From NCBI GenBank assembly GCA_016839655.1, contig JAEOTW010000165.1, positions 1 through 13,088 of the forward strand: a DNA stretch of 13,088 nucleotides. Reading direction: 5' to 3'. The stretch's first letter is position 1, and every line of letters begins with the position of its first letter. The DNA is from Promethearchaeota archaeon. Lineage in GTDB: Archaea > Asgardarchaeota > Lokiarchaeia > Sigynarchaeales > SOKP01. The translations under genes and the position numbers were made by a program. The notes below the pieces were generated by a model, which saw only the letters and a program-made list of their open reading frames with translations, did no database searches and was not told where the DNA came from. Of this stretch, positions 7,154 to 13,088 are shown in pieces.

Positions 7154-7160
7154 TCACCTC
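7154..7160 (-). promoter_or_regulatory. Strong Shine-Dalgarno site of the polyferredoxin gene
   Basis: On the minus strand this reads GAGGTGA, 5 nt before the ATG at 7148 and right after the AOR stop. It shows that internal genes of this operon rely on Shine-Dalgarno initiation. Confidence 0.75.
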
Positions 7161-7164
7161 TATA

Positions 7165-9054
7165 TTAAATAATTTGAGTTGGTTCCTTGTCAATTCCAAG
7201 TTTATTGAGTGATTCTTCCGTAGGAATACCATTTTTATCCCATCCATGAAGGTTATAATGTTCATCAAGCATTTTTTCAAATTTTTCTCTCTCTATTTTT
7301 AATCCTTTCACTCTAGGTAATCCAATAGGAGTTGGTTCCTCAAAATACCTATCAGGTAATATATCATCTTTTCTTGAAAATCCTTCTCTATTATTAAACA
7401 TCCTTTCAAGAGTGTAAATCCTCTCACCAATATCCATAAGTTCAGATATTGAGAATTCCATTCCTGAAACTAGATAAATTAATTTTGAAAATTCCTCCCA
7501 TTTTGGAGCGTGAACAGCTAAAAAGACAGTTTGAAACTTACATGTACCTATTGCATCTGTAACTGCATACAAGAGTTCTTGCCACCATACCATACGACTT
7601 TTCCCTTCATATGATCTATAATCAGAAGACATTTTTCCCCCATAAATCTCCTCCAGAAAATCCTCTGGTAATCCATAAAGATCTATAGCTGGACGTCCTC
7701 TTAAATGATCCGCACCTCTTGTTGATGTAGTAATACCTAATGCTAGACTAGGCGTGGGACGCTCATCTGAGTGTAAATTACTCATACCTTTTACTTCAAT
7801 AGCATAATATCTAGATTCTTCTCCTATCTTGGGTATAGCAATTTTAAATCCATCAGCCAGTATATCTCCAAATCCTTCACGATTAGCAATTTTTCTAATT
7901 AACTCGTAAAGTACTTCTTCATTCCCCCATTCAAGTTTTATTCCATCAGTTGTTTTATCAGTAATTATTCCTTTCTCATATAATTCCATAGCCCAAGCGA
8001 TAAGTCCCCCAGTTTCAAGTGTATCTAAGCCATACTTATTAACTAAATGGTTTGCTATAAGAACAGTATCCATTTTTTTGCAATCGACCATCGTGCCGAA
8101 AGCTCCCAAAGAAGTATATTCTGGACCTTCAGCAAAAAATGGTGCAAAAGAACCTTCTTTCATAGTATAGCGATGGCGACAACTTACTGGGCATCCATAA
8201 CAACCCGACATTCCAATAGTGTACTTGTCCATCTCTTCAGGTTCAATATCCCAACCTTGCTCTAACTGATTTAATTGAAAGTTTCTCGTTCGTATTAAGC
8301 CAGTTGTATTTGTAGTACTATATATTATCAGTGTTCCCCATTTTGATGCTGCTCTAGAATATCGATTTTTCATGACCTTATCGATCATTTCTTTACAATA
8401 GGTAAGTAATTCCTCTGGGTAAGTAAATTTAATATCCATAGTTCCACGTGCTGCAATTGCCTTTAGGTTTTTAGAACCCATAACACACCCCATACCTGTA
8501 CGTCCTGCTGAGTTTTTCATCCCAGTTCTTATATTAGCAAAACGTACAAGATTTTCTCCTGCTTTTCCTATAACTAAAGATTTGATTTCTTCATCTCCAT
8601 GATCTGCCCTAATTAAGTTTTGTGTTTCAAATGTATCTTTTCCCCACAGATCTGTCGCATCTAAAATTTCTATCTCTCCATCATGTATCCAAAGGTAACT
8701 AGGTTTCTCAGCTTTTCCAGTGATAGCTAAATGATCAAACCCTGCCATTCTCATCTCAGGAGCAAAAAAGCCTCCTATATTAGAATCACCAATCGCTCCG
8801 GTAATAGGCGATCTTGCTGCGATATCACATCTACCGCTTCCCATTGCGGGAATTCCAGTCAATAGGCCTGCACCAATGAGTAATACATTTTCAGGGCTTA
8901 AAGGATCAGTTCTAGGTGCAAGGTGATTGTAAAGAAGATACATATTTATCCCTCTACCACCCAAGTATTTCTCCCGAATTGATTTAGGGATCTCTTTTTC
9001 TGTTATTTCTCCAGTAGATAAATTAATATAAGCAATTTTTTTATCCCAAACTAT
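7165..9054 (-). CDS. Aldehyde ferredoxin oxidoreductase family protein (tungstopterin, [4Fe-4S])
   Basis: AOR-family enzymes oxidise aldehydes to acids, or the reverse, with ferredoxin at a tungsten bis-pterin. I place the start at ATA (9054), giving 629 residues. The first plain start, TTG at 8964, is the Leu of the conserved LGGRG, whereas the frame upstream still reads family sequence (DKKIAYINLSTGEI, then REKY before LGGRG). In 629 numbering the cluster cysteines are C285, C288, C292 and C505, close to Pyrococcus AOR C288/C291/C295/C494. E312 (GPEY) and H450 (GADH) match its active-site E313 and H448. Pterin-binding GMGCVMGSKNLKAI (188-201) and the C-terminal HGWDKNGIPTEESL are present. 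GGGGTG (9062-9067, minus) sits 7 nt before the ATA. It is first in a four-gene operon. The aldehyde used, and tungsten versus molybdenum, cannot be told; a BamB-like CoA-ester role is less likely but open. Confidence 0.9.
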   Translation of the reverse strand: MVWDKKIAYINLSTGEITEKEIPKSIREKYLGGRGINMYLLYNHLAPRTDPLSPENVLLIGAGLLTGIPAMGSGRCDIAARSPITGAIGDSNIGGFFAPEMRMAGFDHLAITGKAEKPSYLWIHDGEIEILDATDLWGKDTFETQNLIRADHGDEEIKSLVIGKAGENLVRFANIRTGMKNSAGRTGMGCVMGSKNLKAIAARGTMDIKFTYPEELLTYCKEMIDKVMKNRYSRAASKWGTLIIYSTTNTTGLIRTRNFQLNQLEQGWDIEPEEMDKYTIGMSGCYGCPVSCRHRYTMKEGSFAPFFAEGPEYTSLGAFGTMVDCKKMDTVLIANHLVNKYGLDTLETGGLIAWAMELYEKGIITDKTTDGIKLEWGNEEVLYELIRKIANREGFGDILADGFKIAIPKIGEESRYYAIEVKGMSNLHSDERPTPSLALGITTSTRGADHLRGRPAIDLYGLPEDFLEEIYGGKMSSDYRSYEGKSRMVWWQELLYAVTDAIGTCKFQTVFLAVHAPKWEEFSKLIYLVSGMEFSISELMDIGERIYTLERMFNNREGFSRKDDILPDRYFEEPTPIGLPRVKGLKIEREKFEKMLDEHYNLHGWDKNGIPTEESLNKLGIDKEPTQII

Positions 9055-9110
9055 AGTTTTACACCCCTATCTCTTGATTTCGTATTATCGCAAATCTCTA
9101 TGCTTTTCAT
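9051..9110 (-). other. 19-codon upstream ORF overlapping the AOR start
   Basis: An ATG at 9110 opens a frame reading MKSIEICDNTKSRDRGVKL and stopping at TAG (9053-9051). The stop shares two bases with the proposed ATA start of AOR (ATAG), as in a stop-start coupling junction, and the AOR ribosome-site candidate lies inside this ORF. The peptide matches nothing I know, and no Shine-Dalgarno precedes it. It may be a translated leader or a chance frame. Confidence 0.3.
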
Positions 9111-9140
9111 TGCGATGGGAAAATGTACCCACATATGCTA

Positions 9141-9164
9141 CAGAATTAACCTCAGAATTAATCT
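9141..9164. repeat. 12-bp tandem direct repeat in the AOR leader region
   Basis: CAGAATTAACCT (9141-9152) is followed directly by CAGAATTAATCT (9153-9164), 11 of 12 positions identical. It sits beside a palindrome (9166-9177) just downstream of the predicted AOR transcription start. Possible regulator-binding repeats. Confidence 0.5.
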
Positions 9165-9165
9165 T

Positions 9166-9215
9166 AATACTAGTATTCAGTTGCAACCTTAAAAATTATT
9201 TACTTTTTATTTATA
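9166..9215 (-). promoter_or_regulatory. AOR operon promoter (TATA box) with palindromic operator candidate
   Basis: On the minus strand TATAAATA (9215-9208) is a near-ideal archaeal TATA box. Transcription would begin near 9185, leaving a leader of about 130 nt before AOR. A perfect 12-bp palindrome, AATACTAGTATT (9166-9177), lies just past that start, where many archaeal repressors bind. The rest of 9055-9357 holds the upstream ORF, the tandem repeat and the promoter of the divergent zinc-ribbon gene; nothing else was seen. Confidence 0.45.
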
Positions 9216-9267
9216 TTATCCATTAGATTTAAATATTTCAAAGAAAACAAATAATTAGTAGTTTATA

Positions 9268-9350
9268 TTAAAAATATATAAGAGAGCCCATTAAACTATA
9301 AAACTATAAAAAAGAAACTTTTGTATTATCTATCAAACCATATTAAGGTA
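9268..9350 (+). promoter_or_regulatory. Putative promoter and ribosome site of the zinc-ribbon gene
   Basis: AAATATATAAG (about 9272-9282) and the tandem AAACTATA repeat (9293-9308) are TATA-like elements about 80 and 55 bp before the ATG. AAGGTA (9345-9350), 7 nt before the ATG at 9358, is a modest Shine-Dalgarno match. Which box is used is unclear. Confidence 0.35.
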
Positions 9351-9357
9351 AAAGTAT

Positions 9358-9513
9358 ATGAGTGAAGATCTTAAATGTAGATGTATGAATTGTCTTAAAC
9401 GTTTTCCAGTTGAACTCAATTCAAAAGAAGCAACTTGTCCTCACTGCAATATTAAATATAGAATTTCTTGGCCCTGGCCAGGTCAACCTAAAGTTCGAGG
9501 TTTGGCAAAATAG
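9358..9513 (+). CDS. Small zinc-ribbon protein (51 aa), unknown function
   Basis: An ATG at 9358 opens a 51-residue frame with a compact zinc-ribbon signature: CRCMNC (C7, C9, C12) and, after a short hairpin, CPHC (C27, C30). C9/C12 with C27/C30 would bind one zinc. The rest has a hydrophobic strand (YRISWPW) and a short basic tail. The spacing and Cys pattern are unlikely by chance in AT-rich DNA, and an AAGGTA ribosome site is present. It is divergent from the AOR operon and ends 6 nt from the convergent stop of the HdrD-like gene. Proteins of this kind often bind nucleic acid or act as adaptors, but the role is unknown. Confidence 0.75.
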   Translation: MSEDLKCRCMNCLKRFPVELNSKEATCPHCNIKYRISWPWPGQPKVRGLAK

Positions 9514-9519
9514 GCTGAA

Positions 9520-11070
9520 TTATTCAAAATCTATTGCTAATTCTAATATTTCTGTAATATCATAGATCTTCAATGATTCACTATCTAATTTTTTAGTGCG
9601 TGAAGCAAACCGAAAGTTAAGCTGACATTGGGGGCAAGCTGTTGTTAAGATTTTAACATTTGTAGGTTTTAAGTCTTTCATTAGGCGTGTTTGTGCTGAT
9701 TCTAAACTAGTTTTATTATTAAATGACCATAATCCACCACCTCCTCCACAACATCTGGCGCAATCTCTATTCATTGGTAGTTCAATAAGTTCAACATTAG
9801 GAATCGCTTTCAATATATATCGTGGTGCATTATAGACGCCACTATGCCTTCCAAGTGAGCAAGGATCATGATATGTAACTCTCATATCTAATGGTTTCAA
9901 TTTCACTGTCTCATTTTTTATTGAGTTTTCAAGAAATTGAGATGAATGAAGTATTTCGCAAGGCATTTGAATGTCCAAAACTTCAGGATAGAGTCTCGTG
10001 AAAGTATAATAACAGCCAGAACAAGGAGTTATTAGTGTTTCTGCATTAGTATTTTGGACTCTTTTAACTATTTCACTCGCAACTTTTTTTGCTTCATCCC
10101 ACATGCCCGCTGAGATTAAAACATATCCACAGCATCCCTCTTTTTCTCCTAACATCGTGAAATCCTTGTTAACATGGTTTAAAATATTGATAAAAGACTC
10201 AGCAGTTTTTGGAGTTCGAGTTGCTACTGTACAACCTAGCCAACCAAGAGTTTTTGCTTTTTCTGGTAAATTTAATTTATAGTAATTTTTTACTCTTGAA
10301 AGTCGACGATGGGCGGGTATAGCGCTGGGGTCTCCATGCTCAAAAATATTTTTAGCAGCCGTATGAAACGTCTCTGGAACCAAATTATTTTTAGCTATTT
10401 TATTTCTTAAATAAAGTATTGCCTCATGAAATTCTAAACCTTGAAAGCATTGAGCAAAGCAGAGACCACATTTAGTACAGTTGTATATTATATCAACAAC
10501 TTTATCAGACAAATTTATATCTCCTTTCATAATACCTTTGGTGACAAGCATTCTTCCTTTCGATGAATACGTCTCAACTCCATTAAAGGAAGGACTTACC
10601 GTACAATATCCACTACATGTAGTACATTTTTGACATTTGTTTAAGTTTTTCCCTACGAGTAAGTTCTGTACTGCTAAAGCAAGATTTCTAAAAGTACCAT
10701 ACCCACTTACAGGGAATTTTTTTAAACTTGTAATAAAATCTTCTTTATGATTTGATTCATCAAAGCAACTCTCAAGTTTAGGAATTTTAATATTATCTAA
10801 TAGAATCACAGGTTTAGAAGATTTGATTAGAATTGGAATGTTGCTTTTTCCTCTCTCAATTAAGATAAAATCCTCCTTTTCGACTAATTTTTTTAGCTCA
10901 CTCTCTTCATCTGAAGAGGATACTCGAACTACTATATCTGGTCTTATATATCTTTGATCTAAAAATATATGTTCGAAAGAATAAACGTAAAGATCTTCTA
11001 AATCCGTTAAAATTTTACCATTTTTTATGATGTGATTTAATTTTTCAATTAATTCATTTCTGGAATTCAT
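9520..11070 (-). CDS. HdrD/GlpC/GlcF-like Fe-S oxidoreductase (two CCG domains) with partial FAD-domain N-terminus
   Basis: Soluble redox protein of 516 residues with no membrane segment. Residues 146-208 hold two ferredoxin motifs (C146/149/152/156 and C198/201/204/208). Two cysteine-rich CCG domains follow: C280, C313-C314, C350/C353 and C404, C440-C441 (CCGGGGG), C479/C482, the type that binds the unusual [4Fe-4S] cluster of heterodisulfide reductase HdrB/D. Residues about 20-98 look like the first part of an FAD-binding-4 (GlcD/Dld) domain: DLYVYSFE, RPDIVVRVSS, IERG and PVILLD. The remainder of that domain is absent. Such proteins pass electrons between Etf, hydroxyacid oxidases, ferredoxin, quinones or thiol/disulfide couples. 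The Etf or AOR systems nearby are possible partners, but it is not in their operons. Start is ATG 11070, without a clear Shine-Dalgarno site. Confidence 0.88.
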   Translation of the reverse strand: MNSRNELIEKLNHIIKNGKILTDLEDLYVYSFEHIFLDQRYIRPDIVVRVSSSDEESELKKLVEKEDFILIERGKSNIPILIKSSKPVILLDNIKIPKLESCFDESNHKEDFITSLKKFPVSGYGTFRNLALAVQNLLVGKNLNKCQKCTTCSGYCTVSPSFNGVETYSSKGRMLVTKGIMKGDINLSDKVVDIIYNCTKCGLCFAQCFQGLEFHEAILYLRNKIAKNNLVPETFHTAAKNIFEHGDPSAIPAHRRLSRVKNYYKLNLPEKAKTLGWLGCTVATRTPKTAESFINILNHVNKDFTMLGEKEGCCGYVLISAGMWDEAKKVASEIVKRVQNTNAETLITPCSGCYYTFTRLYPEVLDIQMPCEILHSSQFLENSIKNETVKLKPLDMRVTYHDPCSLGRHSGVYNAPRYILKAIPNVELIELPMNRDCARCCGGGGGLWSFNNKTSLESAQTRLMKDLKPTNVKILTTACPQCQLNFRFASRTKKLDSESLKIYDITEILELAIDFE

Positions 11071-11147
11071 TCACTTCACTTTTATAGAGAGGAATTAATA
11101 CTTTATTTGACAATATTAATTAAAAATTTTTAACCTTATGATTAATC

Positions 11148-11171
11148 TTTATAATTTTATTGAATAAAATT
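11148..11171 (+). promoter_or_regulatory. MoaD-like gene promoter with overlapping 19-bp palindrome
   Basis: TTTATAAT (11148-11155) is a TATA-like box about 49 bp before the ATG at 11201, predicting a start near 11178. Directly overlapping it is a perfect inverted repeat AATTTTATT-G-AATAAAATT (11153-11171), placed to block promoter access if a protein binds. It is nearly all A/T, so chance is possible. No Shine-Dalgarno precedes the ATG. The 130-bp divergent gap also serves the HdrD-like gene on the other strand. Confidence 0.4.
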
Positions 11172-11200
11172 TTTAACACCACTCGAATATTAAAGATTTA

Positions 11201-11482
11201 ATGGCTAATGTCATACTAAAACTAATGGCTATATTCTCCACTGATACTGGAGTATCTCAGATCGAATATACTGGTGTTGAAATATTAGCTGATGTAATTG
11301 ATCTATTTATGAGTGAGCATGGAAACAAAATTCGTAAGAATTTTTTAACCCCAAAAGGGAAATTAGAAACTCATGTTGTAATTTTAGTAAATGGTAGGAA
11401 TTATTTATTCTTAAATGAGTTGAAAACGAAGTTAAATAATGGTGACCAAATTGTAATATCTCCTCCTTTAGTTGGAGGATAA
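11201..11482 (+). CDS. MoaD/ThiS-family ubiquitin-like sulfur carrier
   Basis: The 93-residue protein has the beta-grasp pattern and ends in Gly-Gly (92-93), with the family's terminal stretch LNNGDQIVISPPLVGG (compare LNDGDxVxIxPPVxGG of MoaD). The C-terminal glycine is adenylated and thiocarboxylated by a MoeB-like E1 and donates sulfur in molybdopterin or tungstopterin synthesis. In archaea such proteins can also act as SAMP-type protein modifiers. The AOR nearby needs a pterin dithiolene, which fits the cofactor role. Length is slightly above the 80-90 usual for MoaD, owing to an inserted segment around residues 45-60. It stands as a single gene with its own TATA box, 15 nt from the convergent MFS gene. 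No MoaE or E1 gene is in the window. Confidence 0.9.
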   Translation: MANVILKLMAIFSTDTGVSQIEYTGVEILADVIDLFMSEHGNKIRKNFLTPKGKLETHVVILVNGRNYLFLNELKTKLNNGDQIVISPPLVGG

Positions 11483-11497
11483 AATTATTGAGTGACG

Positions 11498-12778
11498 TTA
11501 GATTCTCTCAACTTCTACTGGTTCCATCAAATCATACTTTTCTTTAAGATGACCTTTCATTAAATAGACCGCTAAGAGATAAAATGGGATTAAAGATAAT
11601 TCAACGAATATTGAGATAATAAATGGTGCTTTCAATCCAACCATATCTAAGACAATTCCTCCAAAAATGGGTCCAATAACAGAACCAAAATTAACCATTA
11701 CAGTACGAAATCCCATTAATTTACCTCTATGTTTTATAGTGATCCTACTTAAAAAGTTTTGAAAAGTTAAATTGCCAATTGATACAATCATCAAATCTAG
11801 GGTTAAAAGAATGGTAAATAAAAAAGATCCAGTAGTATTTATTAGAACCCAAGTTAAAATTGATCCAAGGATACTAGAAATGGTAATTCCAATCATTGGA
11901 TGGAGTCTATCAACATAGCGTCCAATGATCGGTGAAAGAAATAATGCGATAAATCCACTTGGAGCATAAATGAACATCGCAAGTGTCTCATCATTTATTA
12001 TTTCATTGATAATATATATATTAATGAAGGGTCTGGCTAAAGAACCATTTATGTTAGCTAAAAACAGTACAATCCCAAGAAAAATTAACCCAAATGTAAA
12101 GGTGCTTATCAGCTTTGATGATTTATTTGTATTTTGATTTACGTAGTTGTTATTTTCCTCTTGTTCCGAGAATTTAACTGATTCATCAACATTTCTATAA
12201 AATTTATAACCACCGATAAAATTTGAAATTCCAAATAGTAAAATAGCTAAATAAATCAGAAAAGGATTATTTGTATAGCCTGAAGCAAATCCAAAAATTG
12301 GAAATCCAATAAATGACCCTAATACAGTACCCCATCCAATAGCGGCATCTCTTTTACCGTAGGCTTCAGAACGGTTATTTTTATGAGATTTTTCAGCGAT
12401 TAAAGTATCAAATGGAATCCAAAAAAAACCAGCAAAAAAACCTATACAAAAAGTACTTATCCCGATCCCTATTAATGAACTAAATATAAGAGCGGTATAG
12501 AGTATGAAATATGCAATTCCTCTACCAAATGAACCTAACAAGATCAAACTAGTCTTTGATTTAATTTTATCTGTAATAAAACCAGTAAAAAATGAAGATA
12601 TCATATAACCAATTACTTGAACAGAAAATAATAACCCAATTTGTAAACCAGTTGCTCCAATTATAATACTCGCGACAATAGGTATAAGATATTCCAAGAA
12701 AAAAAATCCTACTGAGTTGAACATTACAATATTTATCATTGAATTAAAATCAGAAGTAAATCTATTCTCAGACTTCAT
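11498..12778 (-). CDS. Major facilitator superfamily transporter
   Basis: An integral membrane carrier of 426 residues with the normal 6+6 arrangement of about twelve hydrophobic helices and a polar central loop (about 197-222, rich in Asn, Glu and Lys). A motif-A-like loop after the second helix reads GFITDKIKSK (66-75), and its repeat in the second half reads GRYVDRLHP (about 286-294). The cytoplasmic tail is acidic. The start is ATG 12778; a TATA box lies at 12847-12854. Substrate cannot be inferred; layout and size fit drug/metabolite efflux-type MFS proteins. It is a separate transcription unit, just downstream of the MaoC-like gene. Confidence 0.9.
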   Translation of the reverse strand: MKSENRFTSDFNSMINIVMFNSVGFFFLEYLIPIVASIIIGATGLQIGLLFSVQVIGYMISSFFTGFITDKIKSKTSLILLGSFGRGIAYFILYTALIFSSLIGIGISTFCIGFFAGFFWIPFDTLIAEKSHKNNRSEAYGKRDAAIGWGTVLGSFIGFPIFGFASGYTNNPFLIYLAILLFGISNFIGGYKFYRNVDESVKFSEQEENNNYVNQNTNKSSKLISTFTFGLIFLGIVLFLANINGSLARPFINIYIINEIINDETLAMFIYAPSGFIALFLSPIIGRYVDRLHPMIGITISSILGSILTWVLINTTGSFLFTILLTLDLMIVSIGNLTFQNFLSRITIKHRGKLMGFRTVMVNFGSVIGPIFGGIVLDMVGLKAPFIISIFVELSLIPFYLLAVYLMKGHLKEKYDLMEPVEVERI

Positions 12779-12846
12779 TGAAAATATTTAAACTGGTTAA
12801 TTTGAAGTAAGAGGGTAAATAATGTAAAAAATATAATTATTATCAC

Positions 12847-12854
12847 TATATAAA
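12847..12854 (-). promoter_or_regulatory. TATA box for the MFS transporter gene
   Basis: The minus strand reads TTTATATA, about 70 bp before the ATG at 12778, predicting a start near 12822 and a leader of about 45 nt. A T-run in the same interval (ATTTTTTAC) could end the MaoC-like transcript. A second match, TTTAAATA (12785-12792), is too close to the ATG to serve as a TATA box. Confidence 0.45.
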
Positions 12855-12867
12855 TGAAATTTTAAAG

Positions 12868-13088
12868 TTATAGAATTAGTAAATTAATCCAATCCGCCAC
12901 GAGAGCCGGCTTATCTTGCCCTTTGACTTCAATTGTATGATGAGAGGTAAATCTCAATCCCCTTTTAACTAATTCAACTTTAGAAATATATGTTACATCT
13001 CGAATAAATCCACCAACAGGAACAGCAGAAATAAATCTTATTTTATCGAATCCATAATTAATAATTGATTTTGCGTCAGTTACATAGA
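12868..13088 (-). CDS. MaoC-like (hot-dog fold) enoyl-CoA hydratase, C-terminal part
   Basis: The window edge cuts this gene; 72 C-terminal residues are visible. They include NYGFDKIRF followed by AVPVGG and, near the end, EVKGQDKPALVADW, which match the C-terminal half of bacterial-type MaoC dehydratases (NYGLxKVRFxxPVPVGxxV ... EVEGxDKPALVAE). Such proteins hydrate 2-enoyl-CoA, often with R stereochemistry, in fatty-acid or branched-acid metabolism. The catalytic Asp/His of the hydratase motif would lie upstream, outside the window, so activity cannot be checked. It adds to the acyl-CoA theme of the region. The stop is TAA at 12870-12868. Confidence 0.85.
   Translation of the reverse strand, partial: YVTDAKSIINYGFDKIRFISAVPVGGFIRDVTYISKVELVKRGLRFTSHHTIEVKGQDKPALVADWINLLIL

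Noticed and set aside
8047..8265. Plus-strand frame inside AOR
   Set aside because: Shadow of the AOR coding sequence on the opposite strand; no ribosome site or motif. The same applies to the frames opposite etfB, the membrane protein, the activator and the acyl-CoA dehydrogenase start.
8962..8964. TTG at 8964 as AOR start
   Set aside because: It is the Leu codon of the conserved LGGRG motif; the frame upstream still encodes recognisable AOR sequence.
4895..9054. A class II benzoyl-CoA reductase (Bam) cluster
   Set aside because: AOR plus a ferredoxin subunit resembles BamBC, but none of the other Bam subunits or aromatic-degradation genes is present, and AOR-type active-site residues fit an ordinary AOR as well.

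Overview
The window is AT-rich (roughly two thirds A+T by eye) and looks archaeal. Most gene starts are preceded by TATA-type boxes (TATAAATA, TTTATATA, TTTATAAT), and Shine-Dalgarno sites of the GAGGT/GAGGTGA type appear inside operons. The gene content (tungsten-type aldehyde ferredoxin oxidoreductase, MoaD-like sulfur carrier, Etf pair with a ferredoxin fusion, HdrD-like Fe-S protein) fits an anaerobic heterotroph. An Asgard archaeon of the Lokiarchaeia type is my best guess, but this is inference from composition and gene style; no phylogenetic marker gene is present.

Layout. Positions 245-3566 (+) carry an acyl-CoA dehydrogenase followed by etfB and an etfA with an N-terminal 2[4Fe-4S] ferredoxin domain, in the order of caffeyl-CoA reductase CarCDE and of acdB-etfBA. 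A gene-poor stretch of about 770 bp follows (3567-4336), with a hairpin/T-run and an 18-bp perfect palindrome. Next is a four-helix membrane protein of unknown function (4337-4855, +). Positions 4895-9054 (-) are a compact four-gene operon, in transcription order: AOR, 16-Cys polyferredoxin, PanE/ApbA-type reductase, and a 2-hydroxyacyl-CoA dehydratase activator (HgdC/HadI type). A 51-residue zinc-ribbon protein is divergent from it (9358-9513, +). An HdrD/GlpC-like Fe-S protein (9520-11070, -), a MoaD-like protein (11201-11482, +), an MFS transporter (11498-12778, -) and the 3' end of a MaoC-type hydratase (12868-13088, -) complete the window.

How the genes may work together. A PanE-family 2-oxoacid reductase, a dehydratase activator and an acyl-CoA dehydrogenase with a bifurcation-type Etf are three of the activities of the reductive (Stickland-like) branch of amino-acid fermentation (compare ldhA-hadAIBC-acdB-etfBA of Clostridioides difficile). 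Here they sit in two opposed clusters. The CoA-transferase and the HadBC dehydratase are not in the window. The AOR and polyferredoxin would exchange low-potential electrons with ferredoxin during aldehyde/acid interconversion, and MoaD would supply sulfur for tungstopterin. This pathway is inference; the gene families are well supported.

Points of note are an AOR reading frame that has no ATG/GTG/TTG at its true N-terminus and probably starts at ATA, overlapping the stop of a 19-codon upstream ORF; a TATA box plus palindrome plus 12-bp direct repeat in front of the AOR operon, with a related half-site before the acyl-CoA dehydrogenase; and a leftover fragment of an FAD-binding domain at the N-terminus of the HdrD-like protein.
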